The notes: generated by a model not told the origin, from the letters alone. 64,000 nucleotides of DNA from Flavobacterium xueshanense (GCF_900112975.1 NZ_FONQ01000003.1:193746-257745), one strand, 5' to 3'; positions 8,776-17,234 are shown, counted from the stretch's first letter. Numbers and translations are program-made.

Positions 8776-9533
8776 TAGAAGTAAAAAATATAGAAAAATC
8801 ATTTGGCGGAAACAAAATTCTTAAGGGTATTTCAACGGTTTTTGAAACTGGAAAAACGAATTTAATAATTGGACAAAGTGGTTCCGGAAAAACCGTTTTG
8901 CTTAAAAGTCTTTTAGGCATTCATACTCCAGAATCTGGAACTATTTCATTTGATGGACGAATTTACTCCGAATTAAATCCGGATGAGAAACGAGAATTAC
9001 GAACTGAAATCGGAATGGTTTTTCAAGGAAGCGCTTTGTTTGATTCCATGACTGTGGCTGAAAATGTTGGATTTCCGTTACGAATGTTCACCAAAGACAA
9101 TAATAAAAAAATTCAGGAGCGCGTTGACTTTGTATTAAAAAGAGTTGATCTAACAGAAGCACACAAAAAATTACCTTCGGAAATTTCTGGAGGAATGCAA
9201 AAACGCGTTGCTATTGCCCGCGCCATTGTAAACAATCCCAAATACTTATTTTGTGATGAACCTAATTCTGGTTTAGATCCCAATACAGCTATTTTGATTG
9301 ATAATCTTATCAGAGAAATCACCGAAGAATACAACATCACTACGGTTATAAACACGCATGATATGAACTCCGTGATGGAAATTGGAGAGAAAATTCTATT
9401 CCTGAAAGATGGTTTAAAAGCCTGGGAAGGAAACAAAGAAGAAATTTTCAGAACCGATAATGAGGCAGTTGTTGCCTTTGTTTATTCTTCAAATTTATTC
9501 AAAAAAGTACGGGAAGCGTATTTGAAAGAGTAA
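8772..9533 (+). CDS. mlaF: MlaF-type ABC transporter ATP-binding protein
   Basis: 253 residues from the ATG at 8772, which overlaps the mlaE stop; the frame is open further upstream inside mlaE but that is not needed. Walker A GQSGSGKT is at 34-41, Q-loop FQGS at about 84-87, signature ISGGMQ at 138-143, Walker B YLFCDEP at 158-164 and the H-loop histidine in NTHDM. It powers the MlaE permease for lipid transport. The last ten codons are duplicated 1.07 kb downstream (see the repeats at 9502 and 10573), a sign that DNA was inserted after this gene. Confidence 0.94.
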   Translation: MIEVKNIEKSFGGNKILKGISTVFETGKTNLIIGQSGSGKTVLLKSLLGIHTPESGTISFDGRIYSELNPDEKRELRTEIGMVFQGSALFDSMTVAENVGFPLRMFTKDNNKKIQERVDFVLKRVDLTEAHKKLPSEISGGMQKRVAIARAIVNNPKYLFCDEPNSGLDPNTAILIDNLIREITEEYNITTVINTHDMNSVMEIGEKILFLKDGLKAWEGNKEEIFRTDNEAVVAFVYSSNLFKKVREAYLKE

Positions 9534-9536
9534 AAG
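9502..9536. repeat. mlaF 3'-end direct repeat, copy 1
   Basis: This is the native 3' end of mlaF, encoding the last residues K-V-R-E-A-Y-L-K-E and the stop. It recurs at 10573-10608 with only a two-base change (CGG to CTT) and one extra A. The two copies flank the outer-membrane-protein gene. Confidence 0.9.
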
Positions 9537-9690
9537 CACTCTAAATCAAATGCTCTTTTTTCATTAACAGCAACAATATATTTGACAAAGGTTTAATACG
9601 CAACTACGTAATAAAAAATGATTTTTTGCTGACAATGATTTTAGACAAAGATAAATACGACACTAATGATTGTATTTTTCATACATAATT

Positions 9691-10353
9691 TTAAAGGTTA
9701 TGTTTTACACCAATATTGATTAGATTATTCATAACATACTGATCATTATCAAAAATAAGCGCTGGTATTTTTGCTTTTCGTCCTCCAAAATAGGTTTCAA
9801 AATCAACATAGATAGCAATTTTATTGTTTAAAAAATAATTTAAACCCAATCCTGAATTTGAACTTCCATAATTTTTCGGGTAGTCGCTTTTTAAATTCTC
9901 AGAGTAATTGGAATAACTACTTTTGGTTTCAAAACTGTGCGCATACCCCATTTTCAAACTTCCGCTAAAGTTTTTAAAAATTCTAAACTCCCATTTTATA
10001 GCTACAGGAATAGAAATAACAGCTCCTTTAAAAATACCGGAATACGCATCGCTACCCAAATCAAACCAACCGCCACTATGTGTATCTGGTTTGTAAAATG
10101 AAACTCCGGTTTCAAAATATTTAATTCGTCCACTCAAACTCCAATGCCTCCCCGTGTAATATTCTGCTAAAACTCCTCCCTGAAATGATTTATTGGGGTC
10201 GCCTAGCTTGAAAGAGGTTATGGTATTCGAACCCATTTCTGCACCAAAATACCAATTCCCTTTTGGATTGACGATTGCGGTTTCTGCAGTTTCTTGTGCG
10301 TTTATCAAAAAAGGTATAAAGATAAATACGAAACAAATGATTGCATTTTTCAT
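9691..10353 (-). CDS. outer-membrane beta-barrel protein
   Basis: 220 residues with a signal peptide (hydrophobic 4-18, cleavage after INA-Q). The mature part alternates polar and aromatic residues, as in small beta-barrel porin-like proteins: GNWYFGAEMGSN, GGVLAEYYTGRHWSLSGRIKY and a final strand ending in NIGVKHNL. The function is unknown. It lies inside the segment bounded by two copies of the mlaF 3' end, so it is probably an acquired gene. It is convergent with mlaF. Confidence 0.82.
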   Translation of the reverse strand: MKNAIICFVFIFIPFLINAQETAETAIVNPKGNWYFGAEMGSNTITSFKLGDPNKSFQGGVLAEYYTGRHWSLSGRIKYFETGVSFYKPDTHSGGWFDLGSDAYSGIFKGAVISIPVAIKWEFRIFKNFSGSLKMGYAHSFETKSSYSNYSENLKSDYPKNYGSSNSGLGLNYFLNNKIAIYVDFETYFGGRKAKIPALIFDNDQYVMNNLINIGVKHNL

Positions 10354-10572
10354 ATTTCTATTAACTAAAATGATAAAACTTTAGACAATATGAGCATAGT
10401 TGCAAATGGGAATCGTAGATTTTTCATAATTGTATTCTTTTATGTGAAGTAGAGACAGCACTGTAAATATAAGATAAAATTTACATAGAATTATCGTAAA
10501 AAACCTTTTTCCTTTTAAAGTAGCAAAATAAGCAATTAATAATGAGGTTTTTATAGAATTATTATACATCCC

Positions 10573-10608
10573 AAAAAGTACTTGAAGCGTATTTGAAAGA
10601 GTAAAAAG
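10573..10608. repeat. mlaF 3'-end direct repeat, copy 2
   Basis: A displaced second copy of the mlaF tail. It still reads K-V-L-E-A-Y-L-K-E-stop on the plus strand but has no gene in front of it. It ends directly at the stop codon of the SprT-like gene (10609). This implies that mlaF and the SprT-like gene were once adjacent and convergent. Confidence 0.9.
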
Positions 10609-11211
10609 CTAGCTTGATTTCAACAGTTCCACCTCAGCATTTGGATTAAATAAATACGTTTTTCCAGAACTTATTTCAAGGCATTCAAAACGCTTGGTTC
10701 TTACAGCTATTTTCTTGAAAATCTTTCCGTTTTGGATTCGGAAGACACTGCCGTACGGAATTTCGAAAACATAGTTTTTATCGTTTTGTTGGTCAAATTG
10801 TTTCAGTGCCAAAGCCAAAGTAGCATCAGTATCGCTGCTGGCTGTTGGATTTTTGAAATGTCTCGCCAACAACGGCAGCAAATGATTCGGAAAGATTTCC
10901 GGTCGAATGTAAGGAATCATCAACCGTTGGAACGAATATTTCCACTCGTTTCCATGCGGTTTAATTTGTCTGCCAAATTTTTCAAACGCAACCAAATGTG
11001 AAATTTCATGAATTAACGTAATCAAAAACTTGTATTTATTAAGATTTGAATTTACCGTGATTTCATGCTTTCCGTTCAAACCTTTTCGATAATCACCATG
11101 ACGCGTCTGTCGTTCGTTGACGATCTTAAGATGCACTTGATTGGCAACAATAAGTTCGAAAACGGGTTTTACCGCATGCTCTGGAATGTATCTGGCTAAG
11201 GTTTCGCTCAA
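10609..11211 (-). CDS. SprT-like zinc metalloprotease-domain protein
   Basis: 200 residues. The zinc motif LIHEISHLVAFEKFG (HExxH, about residues 67-81) and the downstream KPHGNEWK match the SprT-like domain, which is related to eukaryotic SPRTN DNA-protein crosslink protease. The C-terminal half lacks the usual zinc ribbon cysteines and instead ends in a small beta-rich part (YGSVFRIQNGKIFKK). It is likely cytoplasmic. It ends beside the displaced mlaF tail and starts just before the four-helix-bundle cassette. Confidence 0.85.
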   Translation of the reverse strand: MSETLARYIPEHAVKPVFELIVANQVHLKIVNERQTRHGDYRKGLNGKHEITVNSNLNKYKFLITLIHEISHLVAFEKFGRQIKPHGNEWKYSFQRLMIPYIRPEIFPNHLLPLLARHFKNPTASSDTDATLALALKQFDQQNDKNYVFEIPYGSVFRIQNGKIFKKIAVRTKRFECLEISSGKTYLFNPNAEVELLKSS

Positions 11212-11220
11212 AACAATTGC

Positions 11221-11617
11221 AAATTATAAGTTAAGAATTATGAGTTATGAGTTTTTTTTAGAGGTTATTATAATACTTCGTATAATTTTCAAAACTTCAT
11301 TATTTTGTTGGTAAATCGATTCAAATTCTAACTCAGAAATATAATTGGTTTCTTTTAAAAGTTCTAACCAATAAAGAGATTCATCACATTCTTTCTGGGC
11401 TATTGACAACTTATGAATAAAGTCAGGCTTGCTTTGCGCATTTACAGCTTCACGGACATTTGCACCAACTGAAGTAACGGATCGCAAAAATTGTTTACTC
11501 ATAATATATTCTTTCTTTTCAGCGACCAAGTATTTATAAAAATTCACACCTCTAATTGCCAACTCAAAACTCTTTGTTTTTACAATACTTTCACTCATAA
11601 TTCATAACTTAAAATTT
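11221..11617. mobile_element. four-helix-bundle gene cassette with 24-bp inverted ends
   Basis: Left end 11221-11244 and right end 11594-11617 are inverted copies matching at 22 of 24 positions (AAATTnTAAGTTAnGAATTATGAG). They tightly enclose the four-helix-bundle gene, whose first and last codons touch the repeats. No transposase is inside, so any movement would need a helper in trans. A target-site duplication is not obvious. Confidence 0.5.
11245..11598 (-). CDS. four-helix-bundle protein (S23 / 23S rRNA intervening-sequence family)
   Basis: 117 residues, almost all helical. Typical family landmarks: FELAIRGVNFYKYL at the N-terminus, LRSVTSVGANVREA in the second helix, and KECDESLYWLELLKET in the third. 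The family was first seen as the protein encoded in intervening sequences within 23S rRNA genes, and it also occurs as isolated genes and next to diversity-generating reverse transcriptases. No reverse transcriptase or rRNA is nearby. It is flanked by inverted repeats and separates the SprT-like and SDR genes, which suggests an inserted cassette. The molecular role of isolated copies is not established. Confidence 0.9.
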   Translation of the reverse strand: MSESIVKTKSFELAIRGVNFYKYLVAEKKEYIMSKQFLRSVTSVGANVREAVNAQSKPDFIHKLSIAQKECDESLYWLELLKETNYISELEFESIYQQNNEVLKIIRSIIITSKKNS

Positions 11618-11628
11618 ATAACTCTAAG

Positions 11629-12306
11629 TTATGGATTTGTAGAAGAAACTTGCAACACTTTGCCGTTGAAATATTTATTCCCTGTCAAAGTAAAATCATA
11701 AATATAATTGGCCATTTCACCCGCTGTTATTGGCGCTTGATAACCTGGGAAAGCTTCAGCAAGCATTTCTGTTTGCACAGAACCCAAAGCTAAAACATTG
11801 AAAGAAATCCCACGCTCTTTGTATTCTTCAGCTAACAACTCTGACAATGTAATAACGGCTCCTTTACTCGAACTGTAAGCAGCAAGTCCGGCAAACTTCA
11901 AACTTCCCTGAATTCCGCCCATAGAACTTATCGTTACCACATGGCTTCCTTTTTGTAAAAAAGGCAAACAAATTCGGGTCAGATTAGCAACCCCAAAAAC
12001 ATTGACTTTATAGATGTTTTCGAAATCTTCCTGAGTGGTTTCTGAAAAAGGTTTCAGCAATAAACTTCCTGCGTTATGAATGACTGCGTCAATTTGTTTC
12101 CATGATTTGGAAAGAAAATCAGTTACTTTCACTAATTCAGATTCATTAGATAAATCAACAGAAAGACAGGTTATGTTTTCGTTCCCTAATAAAGCTTGAG
12201 GAATTTTTCTGGAAATGGCTAAAACTTGGTGTCCCGCATTGGCAAATTGCAATGCCAACTCAAATCCTATTCCCCTACTCGTTCCTGTGATGATAATATT
12301 TTTCAT
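11629..12306 (-). CDS. short-chain dehydrogenase/reductase (SDR)
   Basis: 225 residues with a classical SDR Rossmann fold. Cofactor motif TGTSRGIG is at residues 8-15, NAG at about 89-91, the catalytic Ser in TISSMGG, and YSSSK (Tyr/Lys) at about 147-151. An Arg after the Gly motif (SRGIG) fits NADP(H) preference. It oxidises or reduces an alcohol/carbonyl pair; the substrate is unknown. It is divergent from the GNAT gene. Confidence 0.92.
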   Translation of the reverse strand: MKNIIITGTSRGIGFELALQFANAGHQVLAISRKIPQALLGNENITCLSVDLSNESELVKVTDFLSKSWKQIDAVIHNAGSLLLKPFSETTQEDFENIYKVNVFGVANLTRICLPFLQKGSHVVTISSMGGIQGSLKFAGLAAYSSSKGAVITLSELLAEEYKERGISFNVLALGSVQTEMLAEAFPGYQAPITAGEMANYIYDFTLTGNKYFNGKVLQVSSTNP

Positions 12307-12436
12307 AGAGCAAAAATAAACAAAAACGGTAAAAAGTAATGCTTTACGTAAAGGATTCTTGCTGTAAAAAAAATTAAAGTTTCCTGTAATTTTCCATAAT
12401 TTTGGTAAAATAAATTAACATCCGAATTCCTAGAAA

Positions 12437-13006
12437 ATGACAGAAAGAATTACATTCGAAATTGCAAAAATGAGTGACATTGATGGCGTATTGGCATTAC
12501 AGGAATTGTATCTTGTTGCTAATTTATCCGAAGAAGAAAAAGCTTCCGGCTTTGTTACGACGCCATTTACGACTCAACAACTAACCGAAGTTATTCAAAA
12601 ATCAGAATTGTTTATTGCTAAAGACAATTACAAAATCATTGCTTATGTTTTTTCGGGAAGTTGGGATTTTTTCAAACAATGGCCCATTTTTAATTACATG
12701 AGTTCGTTGTTTCCCGAACTGACCTTTTTAGATTTTGACATCACCACAAACAATAGTTTTCAATATGGCCCTATTTGTATTCACAAGAAATATCGTGGAA
12801 AAGGATTGATTACGCCGCTGTTCGAATTCATGAGAACACACATGCTTTATAAATACCCATTGGGATTGACTTTCATCAATAAAATTAATATTCCATCCAC
12901 CAAAGCGCATACCGAAAAACTGAAATGGACCATTATTGGGGATTTTCAATTTAACAATAATGACTATTTAATTTTGGCTTACGATATGAATCAGGCGGTT
13001 TCTTAA
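12437..13006 (+). CDS. GNAT-family N-acetyltransferase
   Basis: 189 residues. The N-terminus (ITFEIAKMSDIDGVLALQELY) and the acetyl-CoA loop region YGPICIHKKYRGKGLITPLFEFM (R-G-K-G, about residues 110-132) fit the GNAT fold. The final segment TEKLKWTIIGDFQF is the usual last strand. A TAATTTTG box at 12397-12404 is a plausible -7 element, with no clear -33. The acceptor is unknown. The gene is convergent with the M28 peptidase, one base apart. Confidence 0.85.
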   Translation: MTERITFEIAKMSDIDGVLALQELYLVANLSEEEKASGFVTTPFTTQQLTEVIQKSELFIAKDNYKIIAYVFSGSWDFFKQWPIFNYMSSLFPELTFLDFDITTNNSFQYGPICIHKKYRGKGLITPLFEFMRTHMLYKYPLGLTFINKINIPSTKAHTEKLKWTIIGDFQFNNNDYLILAYDMNQAVS

Positions 13007-13007
13007 A

Positions 13008-13979
13008 CTATCTAAGCATTATGATTTCCTTAGTTGGTGTGTTTGCCATTTTAGTAACAGCCGGTAATAATTCTTGAATGAAAGAAGTCATGTGCGGAAT
13101 ATCCATAGCGCTGAAATCATCCGAAACATGATGATAAAACTCAAAGTTTTCAAAATCAAAAGTACTCACAGATTGGCAAGGCACTTTAAAAAGTTCGCAA
13201 AAAGAGTAGTTATCTGATCTGTAAAATAATTTATATTCGGCTTCTTTTGGAAGAAAACCAATGGTGTTTTTTCCTGTGTATTCGTTGATTTTTCCCGCCA
13301 TGTTCGACTTATCAAAACCGGTAATGTACGCTAGATAATCTCTTTTCATCGGCACACCAATCATTTCAATATTGAACTGGGCATACAATTTAAAATCTTG
13401 TGCTTTCAGTTTTTTGGCTAAATGTTTAGAACCCAATAAGCCTTTTTCTTCTCCTGCAAAAAACACAAAAAGAATGCTGCGTTTATTATTTTTGGCGATA
13501 CTGAAATATTTGGCCATTTCAGCAACTGCAGTTGTTCCTGAAGCATCATCATTGGCACCATTGTTTATAAAATCTCCATTCACTCCTTTTTTATCCAAAC
13601 CAATATGATCGTAATGCGCACTTAAAATTATAAATTCTTTTTTTAGAACTGGGTCATTTCCTTCAACAACACCTACAACATTAAAGGCCGTTTCCTTAAA
13701 AGTTGATAACGTATCACGATACGATTTGAAATACGGTTTTACATTATTATCCTTAAAAAATTGTTCTAAATAATCCGCAGCCTTAAACATACCGGCTTTT
13801 CCTGTTTCTCTGCCTTCTAGGTCATCTGAAGCTAAATATTTCAATGTTTTAGCAACGTCATTTTCTTTTATTCTATATGCAATTGACAACGGTTCACTTG
13901 TTGCGGTCTCATTTACAATCGACGAAATTGGTTTGCAACACAAGAAAAGAAATGGAAGTAACAGAAAAACTTTTTTCAT
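13008..13979 (-). CDS. M28-family metallopeptidase, lipoprotein
   Basis: 323 residues. The signal peptide ends in LFLCCKP, a lipobox, so the protein is probably lipid-anchored. Zinc ligands of the M28 (aminopeptidase Y / glutaminyl cyclase-like) fold are visible in order: SAHYDHIG, NDDASGTTAV, FAGEEKGLLGS (catalytic Glu pair), FNIEMIG and a late His in FYHHVSDD. It is likely an exopeptidase that trims peptides in the envelope. Confidence 0.92.
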   Translation of the reverse strand: MKKVFLLLPFLFLCCKPISSIVNETATSEPLSIAYRIKENDVAKTLKYLASDDLEGRETGKAGMFKAADYLEQFFKDNNVKPYFKSYRDTLSTFKETAFNVVGVVEGNDPVLKKEFIILSAHYDHIGLDKKGVNGDFINNGANDDASGTTAVAEMAKYFSIAKNNKRSILFVFFAGEEKGLLGSKHLAKKLKAQDFKLYAQFNIEMIGVPMKRDYLAYITGFDKSNMAGKINEYTGKNTIGFLPKEAEYKLFYRSDNYSFCELFKVPCQSVSTFDFENFEFYHHVSDDFSAMDIPHMTSFIQELLPAVTKMANTPTKEIIMLR

Positions 13980-14037
13980 AATTAAAGCAGATTTTGGTTA
14001 ATAAAGACAGCTATTCATTAGCGCTAAACTTATATAT

Positions 14038-14685
14038 TCAGATTCTTTTTCGATAATATTTTTTGTACACTTTAATCATTTGAACAAAGGCTAAAACTAC
14101 AAAAAACAACGGAATCACAACAGGAATTACATATTTAGAAAAGCTGGTTGTGTTTTGAGATAACGTGTTTAATATCAAAACCAAAGTCAGCATTCCCGCG
14201 AATGTGCCTATTAAAGTCCCTGCAATATAATACAGTTTGAGTTTATTTACAATGGAAATATAATTCCCATTAATTAAATAAAGATTCCAGCCGGTCCAAA
14301 ATGGCACTTGAAGAAAATTGATCCCACTCAAAAAAACACCGATTAGAAACGGAGAATACATTGCATATTTTTCTAATACACCTTGCTGTTCATTTGTTTG
14401 ATTGGCACTGGCGTAAAAAGAATACCCTATAATTAACAGAAAGAAAACGGCAAAAAAATCAATAAACTTCATTAATTTTTTATTTTCGACCAATTGCTTT
14501 GCAAAAATCAAAGTGATATAAATCACAAACATTTCCACGCAAATGACGCCGAACAAAAAGAAAACCAAACTGTTCATCCCCAGTTTTATATAGATTTCAA
14601 AACCAATAACATTCAAATATCCCAACGGTATCGAACCAATAAAGCTCACTAAAAAACCAATAAAAATGTTCTTTAATGCTTTCAT
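14038..14685 (-). CDS. LysE-family-like transporter
   Basis: 215 residues with six hydrophobic segments. The N-terminal GFLVSFIGSIPLGYLNVIGFEIYIKLG resembles the LysE/RhtB conserved start (GxxxxxxPGP-like), with proline kept but the glycine-rich part changed. LysE proteins export amino acids. It follows the ATP-grasp gene by four bases, so both are co-transcribed. The substrate is unknown. Confidence 0.7.
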   Translation of the reverse strand: MKALKNIFIGFLVSFIGSIPLGYLNVIGFEIYIKLGMNSLVFFLFGVICVEMFVIYITLIFAKQLVENKKLMKFIDFFAVFFLLIIGYSFYASANQTNEQQGVLEKYAMYSPFLIGVFLSGINFLQVPFWTGWNLYLINGNYISIVNKLKLYYIAGTLIGTFAGMLTLVLILNTLSQNTTSFSKYVIPVVIPLFFVVLAFVQMIKVYKKYYRKRI

Positions 14686-14689
14686 TATT

Positions 14690-15739
14690 TTAGAAATTTA
14701 TAATTTTATTGCTTTGTTCCAAGTGCATTCTGTATTCCTTCATGCCGTCTTTGTGCAGTAAATAGGGAACACCATTTTTATGATTTGCAACGCTGATTTC
14801 ATACATATACGTAATGTGACGCGCGAGTTCTTTCCATGCAAAAAACAAAGAATGTTTTGGGTCATAAATATGTGTAGGCTCGCTTCCGGCACCATTTAAC
14901 TCCACAACCGAGAAGTGTAATCCTTGTTCTAATTCTTCAACTGTATGGTACATTACATCCAATCTTCCAAAGTAGAAACCCGGAATCTGCAAACACATTT
15001 CGTTGATGGTTTGTGTCAATTTCGGGGTTACCCAATGACTTCCGTCAATGAATTTTGCGCCTCTTGCATGATTTCCGTAAGGCACCAAGTTTAGTTTTTC
15101 TCCTTTTGGAAGAATATCAAGTAGTTTTTTACCGTATTCCTGTTTTAAAACCTTTAACTGCATTTCGTACCGCGGATTTTCTTTGATTAATTCTTCTACG
15201 GTAGAGAAACCGTTTCCGGTTATAATCAAAAATTCTTTAGAAACTATTCCTGTAATTTTGCCCACTTTTTCATGAGGATAACGCACATAGAAAATTCCAA
15301 TTTCGTTCTCGTAAGGAATTAAATCCTGCACTACGTAATCAAAATTTGCTTTATTAGCATATTCTTTTAAATCGGTAATCGAATTGATTTTTTTTACTGC
15401 AGATCCTCGCAGTCCAATATCCGGTTTTGCAATCAAAGGATACTTAATTTGTGCTACTTCAATCAAATTTAAAATTTCTTCCAGAGCAGTTCCTTCTTTT
15501 ATCAATTCCGTTTTTGGATAATACTGTTGTGGAATCAAATCATAAATTTCTTTTTTGGACTCCATCATAAACCCGCCATTTTTTATGGTTGGATTTGCAG
15601 CATTAAAGAAAAAAATCGATTTTGCCTTGATAGAATAATAGGACCAAAGAAAATAAATAGGAATGTAAACAATCTGGAAAGGCCAATATTCCCAATGCGT
15701 AATTTTATGAAAAAGTAGTTTGCTTCGCCTGTTCGTCAT
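14690..15739 (-). CDS. ATP-grasp protein (D-Ala-D-Ala ligase-like)
   Basis: 349 residues from the ATG at 15739. A longer reading from a TTG at 15802 would overlap the NRDE gene by 41 bp and is less likely. ATP-grasp features: YPLIAKPDIGLRGSAVKKI (nucleotide-binding lysine and glycine loop, about residues 98-116), FDYVVQDLIPYENEIGIFY (about 132-150), FYFGRLDVMY and VVELNGAGSEPTHIYD (metal-binding Glu/Asn near 301-316). These enzymes join a carboxylate to an amine with ATP. Homologues are sometimes labelled D-alanine ligase, but the context (DinB, NRDE, LysE) does not suggest cell-wall synthesis. Peptide-like product formation coupled to LysE export is one inference. Confidence 0.85.
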   Translation of the reverse strand: MTNRRSKLLFHKITHWEYWPFQIVYIPIYFLWSYYSIKAKSIFFFNAANPTIKNGGFMMESKKEIYDLIPQQYYPKTELIKEGTALEEILNLIEVAQIKYPLIAKPDIGLRGSAVKKINSITDLKEYANKANFDYVVQDLIPYENEIGIFYVRYPHEKVGKITGIVSKEFLIITGNGFSTVEELIKENPRYEMQLKVLKQEYGKKLLDILPKGEKLNLVPYGNHARGAKFIDGSHWVTPKLTQTINEMCLQIPGFYFGRLDVMYHTVEELEQGLHFSVVELNGAGSEPTHIYDPKHSLFFAWKELARHITYMYEISVANHKNGVPYLLHKDGMKEYRMHLEQSNKIINF

Positions 15740-15761
15740 AACTCGGGTCAAATTAAGTTCT

Positions 15762-16472
15762 TTAAACAGTGATAAATGAGGTCGAAAAATCCTGCTGTGC
15801 AATTAAATCGTAATGCAATACAGCTACTTTATTTTTTTCAATAACCGATTGCGTGATACTCAACGTTTTCATCTCGTCATTTCTATTGATAACCAAACCG
15901 TTTTCATCATTTCCTTCTTCGGTGTAGCGATGAAAATTGTGCATTTTTGATTCGGAAATTTCAGAATTATCGTCCATAAAAGCATGAAACCAATTGGCTC
16001 GTTTTTCACGAATCGATTGCGAATACAAAGTTGAGGAAGACCAAATATGATTGTGATGAACATCAAGAGGAGTTGTTTGCTTTTCTTCTCCGTTCCATCG
16101 CAATTGAAAAAGAGCATTGTTTTGAAACAAAACTAACGTAAAAGGTTCTATGTTTTCCAAATCAATTTCGGTCCAGAAATCCTTTGGCGAAAAGCCGCTA
16201 ATCAGATCTAAAACAATTAAACCACGACTTTTTCGATACGGAAGTTTTACTTCATGTTTTTCATCAGCGCCGTTTAACAATACTAAAATTGTTCCATCCG
16301 CATTTGCAACAAACCAAGTTCCTCCGGCTTTTGGATCCTTTGGAAAAATAAGATTTTTCCCGTTTACGATATAATTATTTGGTGGTATTGCGCTCGGTCG
16401 TACCGTTTTTTCATCCCGATTGGAGGTAATGATAATTTTATCATTCGTTGCTACAAAACTTACTGTGCACAT
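15762..16472 (-). CDS. NRDE-family protein (TANGO2-like)
   Basis: 236 residues. It begins with the family's MCTVSFV and has the name-giving SNRDE (about residues 17-21), then PKAGGTWFVAN and a LLNGAD motif. Cys2 could act as an N-terminal nucleophile after Met removal, as in Ntn hydrolases, to which this family is related by fold. The biochemical role is not settled; the eukaryotic relative TANGO2 has been linked to lipid and heme handling. Its start overlaps the DinB gene end by 13 bp. Confidence 0.9.
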   Translation of the reverse strand: MCTVSFVATNDKIIITSNRDEKTVRPSAIPPNNYIVNGKNLIFPKDPKAGGTWFVANADGTILVLLNGADEKHEVKLPYRKSRGLIVLDLISGFSPKDFWTEIDLENIEPFTLVLFQNNALFQLRWNGEEKQTTPLDVHHNHIWSSSTLYSQSIREKRANWFHAFMDDNSEISESKMHNFHRYTEEGNDENGLVINRNDEMKTLSITQSVIEKNKVAVLHYDLIAQQDFSTSFITV

Positions 16473-16948
16473 TGATTTCTATATTCTATTGTGGAGCGTG
16501 CAACGCCAAAATTAGGATCAATTGTCACTGTTTCACATTGCAAAATAGCCACTTTTATAAGCGCCTGATGATGAATGCAATGTTCCAGATTATACAATAA
16601 TTCTCTAAAATAGTTGCTTTCAATTCGAATTTCCTCTCCGTCAATGATTTGCAACAGCTCGAGGTTTTTATTTTTTTTGTCTAAATTTTTTTGAATCGAA
16701 ACAATATTTTCAATAGCAAAAGCGGTATCTGTTTGAATACGAGTATTTCGTTCCCTTTTATCATAATTTACAAGACCTGAATCATATTGATTTTCTAAGC
16801 ATTGAAACATCTCAAGAATATGTCTGGTATGCTCCCCAATAGTTGCATTACTCAATTCCGCACAAGAACTGGAATATTCTTCTTGCGACAATTGATTCAG
16901 CAAATCAATTAGTTCTCTTAAACTATTATTAATGGAAGGTATCAGCAT
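16460..16948 (-). CDS. DinB-family four-helix protein
   Basis: 162 residues, helical. The three His metal ligands of DinB-like proteins are visible: IGEHTRHIL (about residue 38-46) and LEHCIHHQALI (about 126-136). The superfamily includes thiol-dependent S-transferases and stress-induced proteins. It is the first gene of a tight minus-strand group, DinB-NRDE-ATP-grasp-LysE (16948 to 14038), with overlaps or gaps of at most 22 bp. Confidence 0.88.
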   Translation of the reverse strand: MLIPSINNSLRELIDLLNQLSQEEYSSSCAELSNATIGEHTRHILEMFQCLENQYDSGLVNYDKRERNTRIQTDTAFAIENIVSIQKNLDKKNKNLELLQIIDGEEIRIESNYFRELLYNLEHCIHHQALIKVAILQCETVTIDPNFGVARSTIEYRNQCAQ

Positions 16949-17025
16949 ATTTATATTTTAATTCAACAAATTCATTACATTATTTCTATCCTTAAAAACT
17001 AAAATAACACAACAAAGAAAGGTAA

Positions 17026-17207
17026 TTAGTGCCAAAATAAAAAGTGCGCCACCATCATTTTTACTTCCTTTTTAAGTACAAACAGAGTAACAAAAATTGA
17101 ATTAACCGCATTTCCGTAACACACTGCAGCGCCAAACAACGGAGTTCTTCGGTTTAAAATTAAAATAGTCGCAATCAACTCCGCATTGCCTTTTAAATTT
17201 AATAGTG
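17026..17207 (-). pseudogene. C-terminal fragment of a small membrane protein
   Basis: A minus-strand reading frame runs from just after a stop near 17210 to a TAA at 17026-17028 without a start codon. It encodes about 60 residues with a clear membrane-protein look: NLKGNAELIATILILNRR, then TPLFGAAVCYGNAVN, then SIFVTLFVL. I take it as the tail of a broken gene. The family is not recognised with confidence. It lies between the DinB gene and the acyl-CoA dehydrogenase terminator. Confidence 0.5.
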
Positions 17208-17234
17208 TCTAAAAAAAATTCTTTCCGTAAATAT

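Noticed and set aside
10381..10569. A 62-codon minus-strand frame upstream of the barrel gene
   Set aside because: It overlaps the promoter region of the barrel gene, has low-complexity composition and no recognisable signature.
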